Shown piece after piece: positions 33,539 through 42,884 of a stretch of DNA of 64,000 bases. The translations under genes were made by a program, and so were the position numbers. Source of the DNA: SHVO01 sp041906145 (GTDB taxonomy: Bacteria > Pseudomonadota > Alphaproteobacteria > Rhodospirillales > Rhodospirillaceae). The stretch is taken from assembly GCA_041906145.1 (NCBI GenBank), contig JAYRJU010000002.1, positions 372,001 through 436,000 of the forward strand, in the 5' to 3' direction. The notes beneath the pieces are model-generated. The model did no database searches, was not told the DNA's origin, and saw nothing but the letters and a program-made list of their open reading frames with translations. Every line of letters starts with the position of its first letter. Within the stretch, counting starts at the first letter, position 1.

Positions 33539-35742
33539 GCGAAGGCACGCCGGATGAAGACTACCGGATCGTTCTCGGGCGCCCAGTTGAGGTCGCGCTT
33601 GGCGATGCTGCAGTCGAACTGCGCCGGCAACCCGCGCGAGCGCAGGTCACGCATGCTCGGCTTGGCTGCTTTGCGTCCGACGGCGCGCTTGATGGCCCAT
33701 TTGCCCCAGTCTTCGAGATGGAGCTGCCATACCGGTTGCGGATGGTAGCGTAAGGGGCGGCCGGTCGCGCGGGCGAGAGCTGACATATAAGCGCGCGCAC
33801 TGAAGCGCACATCACCGACAAGATTGTAGGCGCGGCCGATCGCGGCCGGCGCCGAAACCGCCTTCACGATGGCGTCGGCTACATCGTCCACTAGGACGAG
33901 GGGAAGCGGGTTGTCACCTTTGTTCCATCCCACGCAATGCTGTTCGTTGTTGAATGTGCCGACACCGCTGTGAAGCGGCGAGGTGCCGTGCCCAAGGACG
34001 ATGCCCGGACGCAGGATGCAAACCGGAAGGCCACGTTCTTTGTGCATCGCCAGGAGCATGCGGTCCGCTTCGGCCTTCGCGCGGGCGTAGTCGGCGCGCT
34101 CATCGCTCTGCGGATCGGGCATCGTGTCGCACGTGATCTTCTGCGCGGAATCCCCGATGTACAGGCCCGCGATCGAGCCCACGTGGATGAGACGGGAGAC
34201 GCCAGCTGCGAGGCAGGCGTCGGCGACGATCTTGGCGCCGCCGACCATCGCGTTCCTGATTTCCTCCCATGTCGCGCCGCCGCCGCCATGGGCCAGGTTG
34301 ATAACCGTGGCCGCGCCGGAGATGGCTTGCGTCACCGCCACCGGATCGCGGATATCGCCGCGAATAAGAGAGACCTGAGGATGAGAGAATATCTCCGCGA
34401 GGTTACGGGTGTTGCGCGCGAAGGCGCGGACACGGTAGCCATCCTCGACGAGGCGCGTGACGGTCGCTGCGCCGATAAACCCCGTGCCGCCCAGTACAGC
34501 CACTTCGCCGCGCGTCGCCTTTGCGACGACGGGCGTGTGCACCGGCGGGACCGGCGCGGTGAACGCCCGCGCCGCGATCTCTTCGCAGGTTTCCACGAGG
34601 TTGGCTGCAAACGGGATCGACGCGACGGGACGCAGATGACCGCCGGCCGCGCGTGAACGAACGGCGGCATAATAGGCGTCGATACTCGCCTTCATGCTAA
34701 GGAAGAACGGATCGGACCGGCCCTTGAGCTTGGCCAGGGACAGCACGTAGGACGCGGCGTTGGCAAGGGCGTGACTCGCGGTCGCGCGCGCCGCCACCAG
34801 GCCCTGACCCAGCATGTCGACCGGCTCCATCAAGGGCCCACGGCCGAACATGGTGAAGCGGTTATTGAGGATGTCGGCGACGAGCACGCCATCGTCACAC
34901 ACGGCCGTTACCTGCCAGAACGGGAAGCTGCGGCCTACAGCGAATTGGAGATGCGCCGTATAACGCGCCGATTTCAGCAATGTGTCACACGAGGCATGGA
35001 AAGCAACGCCGGGGCTAATGAAGGTGCCGGGGGAATTCGTCGTTTCAATCGACTCTATTGGTCCAATGAGCGCGGCGATTTGGGACATCGGGTGTACGGC
35101 CTGCTCAAGCAGGATGTTCTTAGGAACATGGAACATCCACGAGCCGAACTGCCGGCCCGCAAGCTGACGCAGGGGGACGTTGTAGGCCACCTGCACCGAA
35201 CGCAGCGGGCCAGCGTCACCGTTGGTGATCATCTCGCGCAATTGGGTGAAGGCGGGATGATAAATGAAGTTCTGATTGACGCCCGCGACCAGACCATCCG
35301 CCTGGGCATCAAGCGCGACCAGATCGGCGGCGTCGGCGCCATGCGCGGCGACCGGTTTCTCAATCAGCACATGGCGGTTGTAGGCGAGGCAAAGGCGCGT
35401 CAGCGCGGCGTGGGAATCGGGCGGCGTCAGGATGTGGACGGCATCGAAATCGCCTTCCTTGAGCGCGGTTTCGAGATCCTGATAGACGGCGGGGATTTTC
35501 CACTTCTCTGCAAAGGCGCGGGCGCGCTCGCTCGACGGTTCCACGATGGCGACCGCCGAAAGGTTTTTAAGAGCCTTCAAGGCTTCGGCATGGATGTTCG
35601 CGATCACGCCGGCTCCGACGAGGCAAACTCTGATCGTGGCGTCAGGGGCAATCATCGGCAGGCCCCGGAGGGGGCGTCTCGCAGCGGAACGCAGGCTTTG
35701 CTCCATATCCGTAAGCTCGTGCGTTTTGGTCTGAACCGTCAT
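33535..35742 (-). CDS. Gfo/Idh/MocA oxidoreductase fused to an NAD-dependent epimerase
   Basis: 735 aa, two enzymes in one chain. Residues 36-300 form a Gfo/Idh/MocA dehydrogenase (VCLVGAGVIANIHAEAL; HVLIEKPVAAH with E128-K129-P130). Residues 413-735 form an extended SDR (VAVLGGTGFIGAATV, G418-x-x-G-x-x-G424; Y552-x3-K556 in DYARAKAEAD). The joint at about 395-412 is proline-rich (APVPPVHTPVV). It probably performs successive oxidation and epimerisation or reduction of a nucleotide sugar. The substrate is unknown. Confidence 0.88.
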   Translation of the reverse strand: MTVQTKTHELTDMEQSLRSAARRPLRGLPMIAPDATIRVCLVGAGVIANIHAEALKALKNLSAVAIVEPSSERARAFAEKWKIPAVYQDLETALKEGDFDAVHILTPPDSHAALTRLCLAYNRHVLIEKPVAAHGADAADLVALDAQADGLVAGVNQNFIYHPAFTQLREMITNGDAGPLRSVQVAYNVPLRQLAGRQFGSWMFHVPKNILLEQAVHPMSQIAALIGPIESIETTNSPGTFISPGVAFHASCDTLLKSARYTAHLQFAVGRSFPFWQVTAVCDDGVLVADILNNRFTMFGRGPLMEPVDMLGQGLVAARATASHALANAASYVLSLAKLKGRSDPFFLSMKASIDAYYAAVRSRAAGGHLRPVASIPFAANLVETCEEIAARAFTAPVPPVHTPVVAKATRGEVAVLGGTGFIGAATVTRLVEDGYRVRAFARNTRNLAEIFSHPQVSLIRGDIRDPVAVTQAISGAATVINLAHGGGGATWEEIRNAMVGGAKIVADACLAAGVSRLIHVGSIAGLYIGDSAQKITCDTMPDPQSDERADYARAKAEADRMLLAMHKERGLPVCILRPGIVLGHGTSPLHSGVGTFNNEQHCVGWNKGDNPLPLVLVDDVADAIVKAVSAPAAIGRAYNLVGDVRFSARAYMSALARATGRPLRYHPQPVWQLHLEDWGKWAIKRAVGRKAAKPSMRDLRSRGLPAQFDCSIAKRDLNWAPENDPVVFIRRAFA

Positions 35743-35768
35743 TCACATAACCTTCTCTGATCGGTGAT

Positions 35769-36782
35769 TTAAGCCGCTTGGCGTAAGCGGCCTTGCGCGT
35801 AGGAAAGAACGTCTTCCGCGGTCGTCGGCTGGCCCCCGAGGGCGCCGAAGAAGAACCGCATATAGCCGTCGAGCCATCCGAGGAATTTCGCGAGTTCCGC
35901 CTCATTAGCGACGTAGGGACTGCCGCCCGGAAGGAGCGATGAGCTGTGATAAGAAAGAACAAATAGCCGGCGGTCGCGCTGAAACAGCGACAGCGTCATG
36001 CGCTTGGCTTCGTCCAACGAAATACCTTCCGGTGTCAGGCGAATGCGCTCCAACAAGCCAAGGCGGGACAACAGGCCCGGAATGCGGCAAGCAATACTCG
36101 GATTGCTAAGCAGTGTGCTCATGCCGCGGCGGTTGATACGGTCCATGAGACCCACCAAACCGACGGTATTGGGGATCTCCAGAAGGCGTCGATCGCGGTC
36201 GATCCAATACGGCTGGGCGGGCGATTCCGTGTAATCGGGGCCGCCCTTCTTCGAGAAGTCCGTCAGCGGCATGACGCTCGCGTCGATCCAATAGCCCGCT
36301 TCAATCAGGGCGGCGGCGGTATTCGGACCGGCGCCATAGCGGCCAGCTTTGAACACGCGCGGGCGTACGCCGAAATTTTGCACAATTGCCGCTGTCAGCC
36401 GATCAATCTTCGCACGCTCAAGAGACGCGGGCAGATTTCCCGGATAGGTATTGTGAATGGTGATTTCCTCGTCGATGGGCGGATTCACCCAGGGATGCAG
36501 CTGCGCGCCGATGCCGCAATCGCCGGCGTCGAGGATTTCTTTCAGCGGCTCGATGCCTTCCGCCTGCGACGCAACCGCGTAGTCCACGAGGTAGGTCGGC
36601 TTCATCCCGAATTGGTTCAGTATCTCCTGGGCGCGGATTTGGGCGGCGATATTGCGCACGCTGATCGACTGCGAGGAGAAGGTGTTCCAGCGGAACTCTT
36701 CTTCCGCATCCACGAAGACAATCAGCTTGGGAGCCTCGCTGCGGCGAAACGTAATAAGGTCGGCGGGCGTAAAGGAAAACAT
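35769..36782 (-). CDS. WalW-like polysaccharide deacetylase-family protein
   Basis: 337 aa from the ATG at 36782. NodB-like features are FVDAEEEFRW (metal aspartate region), GAQLHPWVNPP (histidine region) and FKAGRYGAGPNTA. It lacks a signal peptide and a second His-x3-His is not obvious, so a catalytic or glycan-processing role is likely but not certain. It starts the leftward block ahead of the oxidoreductase fusion (26 bp gap) and is divergent from the next glycosyltransferase gene. Confidence 0.82.
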   Translation of the reverse strand: MFSFTPADLITFRRSEAPKLIVFVDAEEEFRWNTFSSQSISVRNIAAQIRAQEILNQFGMKPTYLVDYAVASQAEGIEPLKEILDAGDCGIGAQLHPWVNPPIDEEITIHNTYPGNLPASLERAKIDRLTAAIVQNFGVRPRVFKAGRYGAGPNTAAALIEAGYWIDASVMPLTDFSKKGGPDYTESPAQPYWIDRDRRLLEIPNTVGLVGLMDRINRRGMSTLLSNPSIACRIPGLLSRLGLLERIRLTPEGISLDEAKRMTLSLFQRDRRLFVLSYHSSSLLPGGSPYVANEAELAKFLGWLDGYMRFFFGALGGQPTTAEDVLSYAQGRLRQAA

Positions 36783-36953
36783 GGGCAAGGTCTTCTCAAG
36801 TGCCGGGGCGGTGGAACAACTCAGACCGGCGTACCATTAGGGATCACAATTCTCGCGCAGCCGAAGAGTTCCCACCGAACAACACCTGCGCCTATCCGTT
36901 GCAACGCGTACCTCGGCCACAACTATCATCGTTAACCTCATGCGGGCGGGCTT

Positions 36954-38159
36954 ATGAAAATCCTCTCTTTCACCACGCTGTATCCCAACGCGGCGCAGCC
37001 TATTCATGGCGTGTTCGTCGAGAACCGCCTGCGTCAGCTTGTAGCGACCCGGGAGGCGGAGGTGCGCGTGGTCGCTCCGGTCCCTTGGTTCCCCTTCAAA
37101 GGCGCATGGGCGGGCAGCTACGGTAAATATGCGCGTGCGCCCTTGCATGAGGTGCGTCACGGCCTGGACGTCATGCATCCGCGCTATCCGGTTATTCCCA
37201 AAATCGGTGTGTCCGTTGCCCCGACGTTGCTCGCCTGGTTCATGCGCCCGGTGATCGCTAAGATCATTCGCGACGGCTACGACTTTGACGTTCTCGATGC
37301 CCACTACTTCTATCCTGACGGTGTCGCCGCGGCGTGGCTGGGCAAGTGGTTCAACAAGCCCGTGGTCATCACCGGTCGCGGGACCGATCTCAATTTTCTG
37401 CCGAAGTACCCGTTGCCGCGCCGCCAGATCCAATGGGCGGCCAAAAATGCCGCCGGCATGATCACTGTGTGTCAGGCGCTCAAAGACTCTCTTGTTGAAT
37501 TGGGTGTGCCGCAACAACGCGTTACCGTGCTCCGTAACGGGGTTGATCTGCAATTGTTCCGGCCGTTCCGGGAGCCTGGCGAACGCGCGGCTGCGCGCAA
37601 GAAATTTGGCATGGACCGCGGCACCGCACTGGTCTCCGTGGGGCAACTGATCGAGCGTAAGGGCCATCATCTCATCATTGCCGCACTGCCCGAATTGCCC
37701 GACGCGCATCTCTACATCGCGGGCGACGGCCCCGATCGCGCGAAGCTCAAGACGCTGGCCATCGAACTGGGCGTCGCGGACCGTGTGCATCTTCGGGGCG
37801 TTGTGCCGCACAGCGAATTGCCGCTCCTGTACGCGGCAGCCGACATTTCGATCTTGGCGTCGAGCCGCGAGGGTTGGGCGAATGTGCTCTTGGAATCGAT
37901 GGCCTGCGGAACGCCGGTCGTAGCCAGCCGTATTTGGGGCACGCCCGAGGTTGTCGCCGAGCCCGCGGCCGGCGTCTTGATGCCGGAGCGCAGCGCCGCC
38001 GGGATCGCCGCGGGGGTGAGAGCGGTGCTGGCGAATATGCCCGCGCGCGATGCGACCCGCCGCTACGCGGAACGGTTCAGTTGGGACGCCACCACCGACG
38101 GACAGCTACGACTGTTTCAGGGTATCACCGGCCAAGTCCCGCGCATGGCGGCGGAATAA
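36954..38159 (+). CDS. GT4-family glycosyltransferase
   Basis: 401 aa. It opens MKILSFTTLYPNAAQPIHGV with VFVENRL, common in EPS glycosyltransferases, and has DAHYFYPDGVAAAWLGKW, TGRGTDLNFLP and the GT4 donor-site motif EGWANVLLESMACGTPVVAS. It should add one sugar of the repeat unit in the cytoplasm. Its 3' end overlaps the convergent flippase gene by 54 bp. It is transcribed alone from the divergent gap at 36783-36953. Confidence 0.88.
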   Translation: MKILSFTTLYPNAAQPIHGVFVENRLRQLVATREAEVRVVAPVPWFPFKGAWAGSYGKYARAPLHEVRHGLDVMHPRYPVIPKIGVSVAPTLLAWFMRPVIAKIIRDGYDFDVLDAHYFYPDGVAAAWLGKWFNKPVVITGRGTDLNFLPKYPLPRRQIQWAAKNAAGMITVCQALKDSLVELGVPQQRVTVLRNGVDLQLFRPFREPGERAAARKKFGMDRGTALVSVGQLIERKGHHLIIAALPELPDAHLYIAGDGPDRAKLKTLAIELGVADRVHLRGVVPHSELPLLYAAADISILASSREGWANVLLESMACGTPVVASRIWGTPEVVAEPAAGVLMPERSAAGIAAGVRAVLANMPARDATRRYAERFSWDATTDGQLRLFQGITGQVPRMAAE

Positions 38160-39611
38160 TTTTCGCGCGGTTCTCAAAATAAGATCCTCCGCGCCTTCCG
38201 GTCGGCCGGAGGCAACCCAGAGCCCCAGCAGCGCGGTCACGAAGGCCGCGCCGCCGATCAAGCAGTCGTGGGCAAGAGATATGATCGGCCAGGCGATCGC
38301 ATCATTGTGAAGCGCTTTCACGATAAGCGCCATGACAAGGGACGCCGCGGCCGGCCGCCACAAGACCCGAAGGAAGTCGGCGGGCGTAACGGTGCTGATG
38401 CGCGTAGCGCCCCAAGCAAACAGCATGAAAAAGCCGACGGCAACACCGGTGCGGATCGCGGCGACGGCGACAAGATCCAGCCGGTGAGCCGCGTAGAACA
38501 ATAGGGGCAGTGTTACGGCGACCTGCGCCGCGGACAGCACGGCGTATTTACGCTCGTGATGCAGGGCGTAGAAAAGGGGCATCAGCGGGCGCCCCAGACC
38601 GGCGAAGATGCCGAAGATTGCGAGCCACTCAAAAAAGGGAATGGCCGGCAACCACTGGCGGCCAAAAACCGTCACCACGAAGTCTTGCGCCACGCTCATG
38701 ATCCCGACACCCGTCGAGAAACATACGACGGCCATCACGCCCATGACCGCGACGACGGTCCGGCGAAGGTCGGCGGCGTCGCCGGTGATTTTAGCGTAGG
38801 TCGGCATCAGGGCGCGCTCGACCGGCCACGCGAGTTCTCGCGTGGGCATCGGGGCAACCTGACCGGCAATATAGTAATTACCGACAGCGGTCGGTGTCGC
38901 GACGCCGCCGATGACAAATTCATCGGCGCGCTCCAACGCCACTTGCGCCGTATTCTGCAAAATCATCCAGCGGCTGGCGCCCCAGACCAGCCCGATATGC
39001 GAGAAGCACAGACGCGGCCGGTAGCGCGACATCGTGAAACTGAAAATGACCGCGACCAGTGCGGAGATCGGTGCAGCGATGGCCAGGGCCAGATAATTCC
39101 GCAGCGTCAGCGCAAGGATGAGGCCGAACACGAACAACGACAATCGCCGGAATATCCAGTAGCGAAACTCCTTCGCAAAATCCAAGTTCTTGCGGAACTC
39201 GACGACGCCGACGTTCTCCAATCCCAGGATCGCCGGCCGCAGCGCAAGAATATACATCACGACGGCCACCCTGGGGTCGTCGTAGTAGGCCACCAGTGCA
39301 GGCGTTATCGCGACCACGGCTACGGCGACGGCGAGACCGAAGAGCGCTTGGATTGTCCACGCGCTGTCGTAAATCTCCCGGCTTTGTTTGGGATCGCGGA
39401 TCAGCGCTATATCGACGTTGGTATCGCTCAACATCATCAGAAGTTCGACGATCACCGCCGACATGGCCATAATGCCGAAGTCGTCCGGCGACAGAATGCG
39501 AGCTAGTACGACGGTGTTGATAAGGCCGATGCCCCGCATCAGCCAGCGCATGGACACCATCCATGCCGCGCCGCGCGCGATGTGAACGCCAATCGGCGCG
39601 TCGCCCGTCAC
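38106..39611 (-). CDS. Wzx-type polysaccharide flippase
   Basis: 501 aa from the GTG at 39611. This start overlaps the upstream TGA as GTGA, better than an ATG at 39671 inside the upstream gene. About 12 to 14 hydrophobic segments are present, starting RGAAWMVSMRWLMRGIGLIN and TVVLARILSPDDFGIMAMSA, the standard MOP-superfamily polysaccharide exporter opening. It should flip undecaprenyl-linked repeat units across the inner membrane. Its tail is encoded antisense to the preceding glycosyltransferase over 54 bp. Confidence 0.92.
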   Translation of the reverse strand: MTGDAPIGVHIARGAAWMVSMRWLMRGIGLINTVVLARILSPDDFGIMAMSAVIVELLMMLSDTNVDIALIRDPKQSREIYDSAWTIQALFGLAVAVAVVAITPALVAYYDDPRVAVVMYILALRPAILGLENVGVVEFRKNLDFAKEFRYWIFRRLSLFVFGLILALTLRNYLALAIAAPISALVAVIFSFTMSRYRPRLCFSHIGLVWGASRWMILQNTAQVALERADEFVIGGVATPTAVGNYYIAGQVAPMPTRELAWPVERALMPTYAKITGDAADLRRTVVAVMGVMAVVCFSTGVGIMSVAQDFVVTVFGRQWLPAIPFFEWLAIFGIFAGLGRPLMPLFYALHHERKYAVLSAAQVAVTLPLLFYAAHRLDLVAVAAIRTGVAVGFFMLFAWGATRISTVTPADFLRVLWRPAAASLVMALIVKALHNDAIAWPIISLAHDCLIGGAAFVTALLGLWVASGRPEGAEDLILRTARKLFRRHARDLAGDTLKQS

Positions 39612-41221
39612 GCAAGCAACCACTTGTAGGGTATAGCCGCGTTCTGACGCCGCAATTGATCGGTGATCCACGCAAGGGGCGCTTCGGCGTCCTGCACGCC
39701 GAGCCGCGCGGCTATTGCAAGTGCCCCGCGGGTGTAGATCGCATAGGTCGGATCGCCGTCAGCGAGGGCCTTGGTATCGCGCTCGGGCCAGCGCGCGCGC
39801 CGACTGCTCAGCTTCCAGACGTCGTCCCACGATGTCGCAATAGGAGCGTTCTTCTCGGGCCTCACGATCAAGCGATAGGGTGAGGGATGTGAGCGCTGCC
39901 ATCCGCTCCGTCCAGACGTGCGCTCCAGCGTACCTCCGAGAGCCCACAGGAAAGAAGTTCGCCAATCGTCAAAACCCATGAGGACCGTCCAACCCAGCGC
40001 GGCGACAAGGAATTCGTGCTGCCACGGCGAAATCCAAGTGCCACCCGGTGCTTGCGGAGGTTCATCGCGCGCGTTGTCGGGGTTGTCGGTGGCGCGGAAA
40101 ATCTTATGGAGCGGCGCCTGACTTTCCACATAGGTGGTTTCGAACCACTTTCTGGTGCGATCAAGATCCCCGCGAAAATATCGGGCGGGCAGAAGCCACC
40201 GGGGCGTCTTCTCCGGCGTGACTTTTGCGGCTTGCGCCAATGTCCGCGTCGACCAGGCGAAGGCGCGGGGTTGCGGAATGCTAAGGCGATAAGGTGGCGG
40301 CAGTACGCCTCGATTATAGTTGGCGGCAAACTGGAGATCCTCGAGATGGTAAGGATCCCCGGTTAGAAGATACGGCACGTAAGCCAACGGGGGCTGATGT
40401 GCGGAATCGATGTTGATTCCAGTGTCGGCCAACGCGATATGGGGATCGCCCACGTTTCGGTCGCCATACCAGCTCATTGTCTTGTACCGGTCGAGATCCA
40501 CCGGCGCGCCCGTCCGTTCGTCGCGCATGTGCCAGGGCAGCGTGCCGGCGGCTTCCGCCTGGGCGCGCAACGCGCCTAGCGCATCGCGTGCCTGGGTGCA
40601 GAGGAATCGCGCCTGATGTTCGGTCACCAACCCAATGTCGGGACGCTCGCCGGTTGAGCCCATTTTCGGTTCGACGCCCGCGAGCTCCATAAGACGATAC
40701 GGGTCACTTTTCGGCGGCGCGGCGGCACGCGCGAATGCTTGTGACGGGCGCGCGAAAGGTGGAATGAGGCCGCGCTTGCCCAAATCTGCGATATCGGCTT
40801 TCACCGGGCGTTCGTCGGATTGCCAGCGCCAGCGGCTGAACCAAAGGTGCCGGGGGACGTCGAGGCGCGCGAGAGTTTTCCCATCGCGGTGAATCTCGGC
40901 GCTATAGGGACCAAGGTTTGCGGGCGCGCCGTCCCACAAGCGGCCGAGTTCGAAGATGACCTCTACCCGGCCGCTGTCCTGGTCGGGACGGAAGTACACC
41001 GTGAGCGGAAAGCGCGTCTGTGTCGCGCGCAGGCAGCTCTGCGTGAAGCCGGCGGGGGATGTGAATGCACCCAGGTCATCCGCGGCGGCGGTGTCGTATT
41101 CAAAGGTCTCCCCGCCCTGACGGACCGTTGCGGATAGGCCGCCGGTTGCGGCGCGCGCGGCAAACGGTGTGCAGGACGCACCGATGAGCAGCGCGCGGCG
41201 GGAGAGCCGAAGCGGTTTCAT
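39608..41221 (-). CDS. Secreted protein of unknown family, paralogue 1
   Basis: 537 aa. The Tat-like signal is LSRRALLIGASCTPFAARA. No known domain is recognised. Conserved blocks are FPLTVYFRPDQDSGRVEVIF near residue 70, LWFSRWRWQSDERP near 125, AGTLPWHMRDE near 237, DSAHQPPLAYVPYLLTGDPY near 270 and SPWQHEFLVAALGWTVLMGF near 415. It is about 60 residues shorter than the homologue at 61692-63482. Coupling to the flippase gene (GTGA) and position in the EPS locus suggest action on the extracellular polysaccharide. A helical-toroid lyase or hydrolase fold is a guess. Confidence 0.8.
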   Translation of the reverse strand: MKPLRLSRRALLIGASCTPFAARAATGGLSATVRQGGETFEYDTAAADDLGAFTSPAGFTQSCLRATQTRFPLTVYFRPDQDSGRVEVIFELGRLWDGAPANLGPYSAEIHRDGKTLARLDVPRHLWFSRWRWQSDERPVKADIADLGKRGLIPPFARPSQAFARAAAPPKSDPYRLMELAGVEPKMGSTGERPDIGLVTEHQARFLCTQARDALGALRAQAEAAGTLPWHMRDERTGAPVDLDRYKTMSWYGDRNVGDPHIALADTGINIDSAHQPPLAYVPYLLTGDPYHLEDLQFAANYNRGVLPPPYRLSIPQPRAFAWSTRTLAQAAKVTPEKTPRWLLPARYFRGDLDRTRKWFETTYVESQAPLHKIFRATDNPDNARDEPPQAPGGTWISPWQHEFLVAALGWTVLMGFDDWRTSFLWALGGTLERTSGRSGWQRSHPSPYRLIVRPEKNAPIATSWDDVWKLSSRRARWPERDTKALADGDPTYAIYTRGALAIAARLGVQDAEAPLAWITDQLRRQNAAIPYKWLLA

Positions 41222-41280
41222 CGCGCCGGCGTGAATTCAGCCGAACGCATGCAACCTTTGGGAGCAAAGAGTCTCATGTC

Positions 41281-41448
41281 CTAGAGCTTTCGAAAAAAAC
41301 GCGAGCGGTGCGGCGCTTTTTCACCCGGCTTTGCGTTAGGACCCTTGTTCTCCGCGCCAAAGGGGTTTTCCCGTTTGTCGTTCTTTATCGTCCAGGCCGC
41401 GATCGCACATATGGCCGCCAAACAGCCGAGAAACAGCAAGCTTTCCAT
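41281..41448 (-). CDS. 55-aa single-pass membrane protein
   Basis: ATG at 41448 with GGGG 8 nt upstream; longer in-frame starts reach 41640 but add low-quality sequence running into the neighbouring gene. The N-terminal helix LLFLGCLAAICAIAAWTI is followed by a basic, cytoplasmic-type tail (KNDKRENPFGAENKGPNAKP). It sits between the unknown secreted protein and the divergent ligase gene. No family is recognised. Confidence 0.5.
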   Translation of the reverse strand: MESLLFLGCLAAICAIAAWTIKNDKRENPFGAENKGPNAKPGEKAPHRSRFFRKL

Positions 41449-41588
41449 GATATCGCCCCGGAACACCCTGAGGATGAGAACTGAGCGCACGCGTACGCTC
41501 ACCGCGTTAGCTAACGGCGCGGCGGTGTATATGGTTTCAGGCGAGGCGGCGAAATCCGCCCCACGCTTGCACGCCGGGTTCTCCACAT

Positions 41589-42884
41589 ATGCGTGATCTG
41601 GCCCTGATCCTGACGTTGGCGGTGCTTGTTCCGCTTTCAATCCCCTTTCCCCTGGTCGGTCTATTTGCGTGGGAGTGGCTCTCCCTGATGAACCCTCACC
41701 GTCTGACGTGGGGCTTCGCGCAACAGGCTCCGTTCGTGATGGTGGTCGCCCTGGTCACGATGTTGGGCTGGGTCGTCTCCAAGGAACGTGGGAACCTGAA
41801 AATGAGCACTTTCCTGGTGCTGATCGGGGTCTTCTCTGTCTGGATTTCCATCACCACGCTTTTCGCGCCCGTGCCGGAAATGTCCGTACCGCTGTGGGAT
41901 CGCAATATCAAAACCATGATGATGATCGTCATGATCCTTGCGCTCGTCACCTCGCGCGTAAGGATCCATGGACTGGTGTGGATTATCGCGATCTCGCTTG
42001 CGTACTACGGCATCAAGGGCGGAGCCTTCGTGATTCTCACCGGAGGCAACTACATCGTTTTCGGGCCGGCCGATTCGATGATCCAGGATAACAACTCGCT
42101 TGCCCTGGCGCTGATCATCACCCTGCCGCTTTTGAATTACCTGCGTCAGCACACCGCCAATAAGTGGCTGCGCTACGCCGTGATGGGAGCAATGTTCCTT
42201 ACCTTCGCAGGCGCGATCGGGAGTTACTCGCGCGGCGCCATCATTGCGCTTGGCGCCATTCTCGGCTTCTTGTGGCTGAAGAGCCCGGCGAAGATCATCA
42301 CCGGCCCAGCGCTCGTATGTGCGATCCTCGTCGGCGTCATGGCGATGCCGGCCAAATACATGGATCGTCTCAATACGCTGAACAACGTGATGGAGGACGA
42401 GTCCTTCCGTGGCCGCCTCGATGCCTGGGAAGTGGCCTGGGAGACCGCCAAGGATCATCCGCTGGGCGCGGGCTTCGATGGCCCGCGTCAGCCGGTGATC
42501 TGGGACAATTACCTGCCCGAACGGCCCGCGCGTGCGTCGCACAGCATCTATTTCATGGTGCTTGGCGAACACGGGTTCATTGGTCTTGGAATCTATTTGC
42601 TCATTTGCGCCGTCTGCTGGCGAAACTTGCAGCGCGTGCGCAAGCTGACCGCGGAGAAAGCAGAGGCGAAGTGGGCGCATGATTTAGCCTTCGCGCTCCA
42701 AGTCAGCCTGGTGGGCTTCCTGGTGGGCGGCGCCGCGCTCCCTATGGCCTATTACGATGGGTTCTTCTCGCTGCTCGCGATGACCACCGCTCTGTTGCGG
42801 ATGGTGCAAACGGCGGCGGCGCCCGCGGAAGAGCGCCGCCTGGCCGGGTTCAGGCGGCCCGCGCCGGCCGGAGCCGGTGCTTGA
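41589..42884 (+). CDS. O-antigen-ligase-like polymerase, XrtA-associated
   Basis: 431 aa with about 10 membrane segments. It matches the putative O-glycosylation ligase of exosortase A loci: opening LILTLAVLVPLSIPFPLVGL and FAWEWLSLMNPHRLTWGFA, a large loop GAGFDGPRQPVIWDNYLPER containing the RASHSIYFMVLGEHGF segment typical of the Wzy/WaaL superfamily. It may ligate glycan to PEP-CTERM protein or polymerise the repeat in the periplasm; the reaction is not proven for this family. Its 3' end overlaps the convergent GT2 gene by 35 bp. Confidence 0.9.
   Translation: MRDLALILTLAVLVPLSIPFPLVGLFAWEWLSLMNPHRLTWGFAQQAPFVMVVALVTMLGWVVSKERGNLKMSTFLVLIGVFSVWISITTLFAPVPEMSVPLWDRNIKTMMMIVMILALVTSRVRIHGLVWIIAISLAYYGIKGGAFVILTGGNYIVFGPADSMIQDNNSLALALIITLPLLNYLRQHTANKWLRYAVMGAMFLTFAGAIGSYSRGAIIALGAILGFLWLKSPAKIITGPALVCAILVGVMAMPAKYMDRLNTLNNVMEDESFRGRLDAWEVAWETAKDHPLGAGFDGPRQPVIWDNYLPERPARASHSIYFMVLGEHGFIGLGIYLLICAVCWRNLQRVRKLTAEKAEAKWAHDLAFALQVSLVGFLVGGAALPMAYYDGFFSLLAMTTALLRMVQTAAAPAEERRLAGFRRPAPAGAGA

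Noticed and set aside
39612..39671. ATG start of the flippase inside the upstream gene
   Set aside because: The GTG at 39611 gives the common 4-bp overlap and a standard flippase N-terminus.
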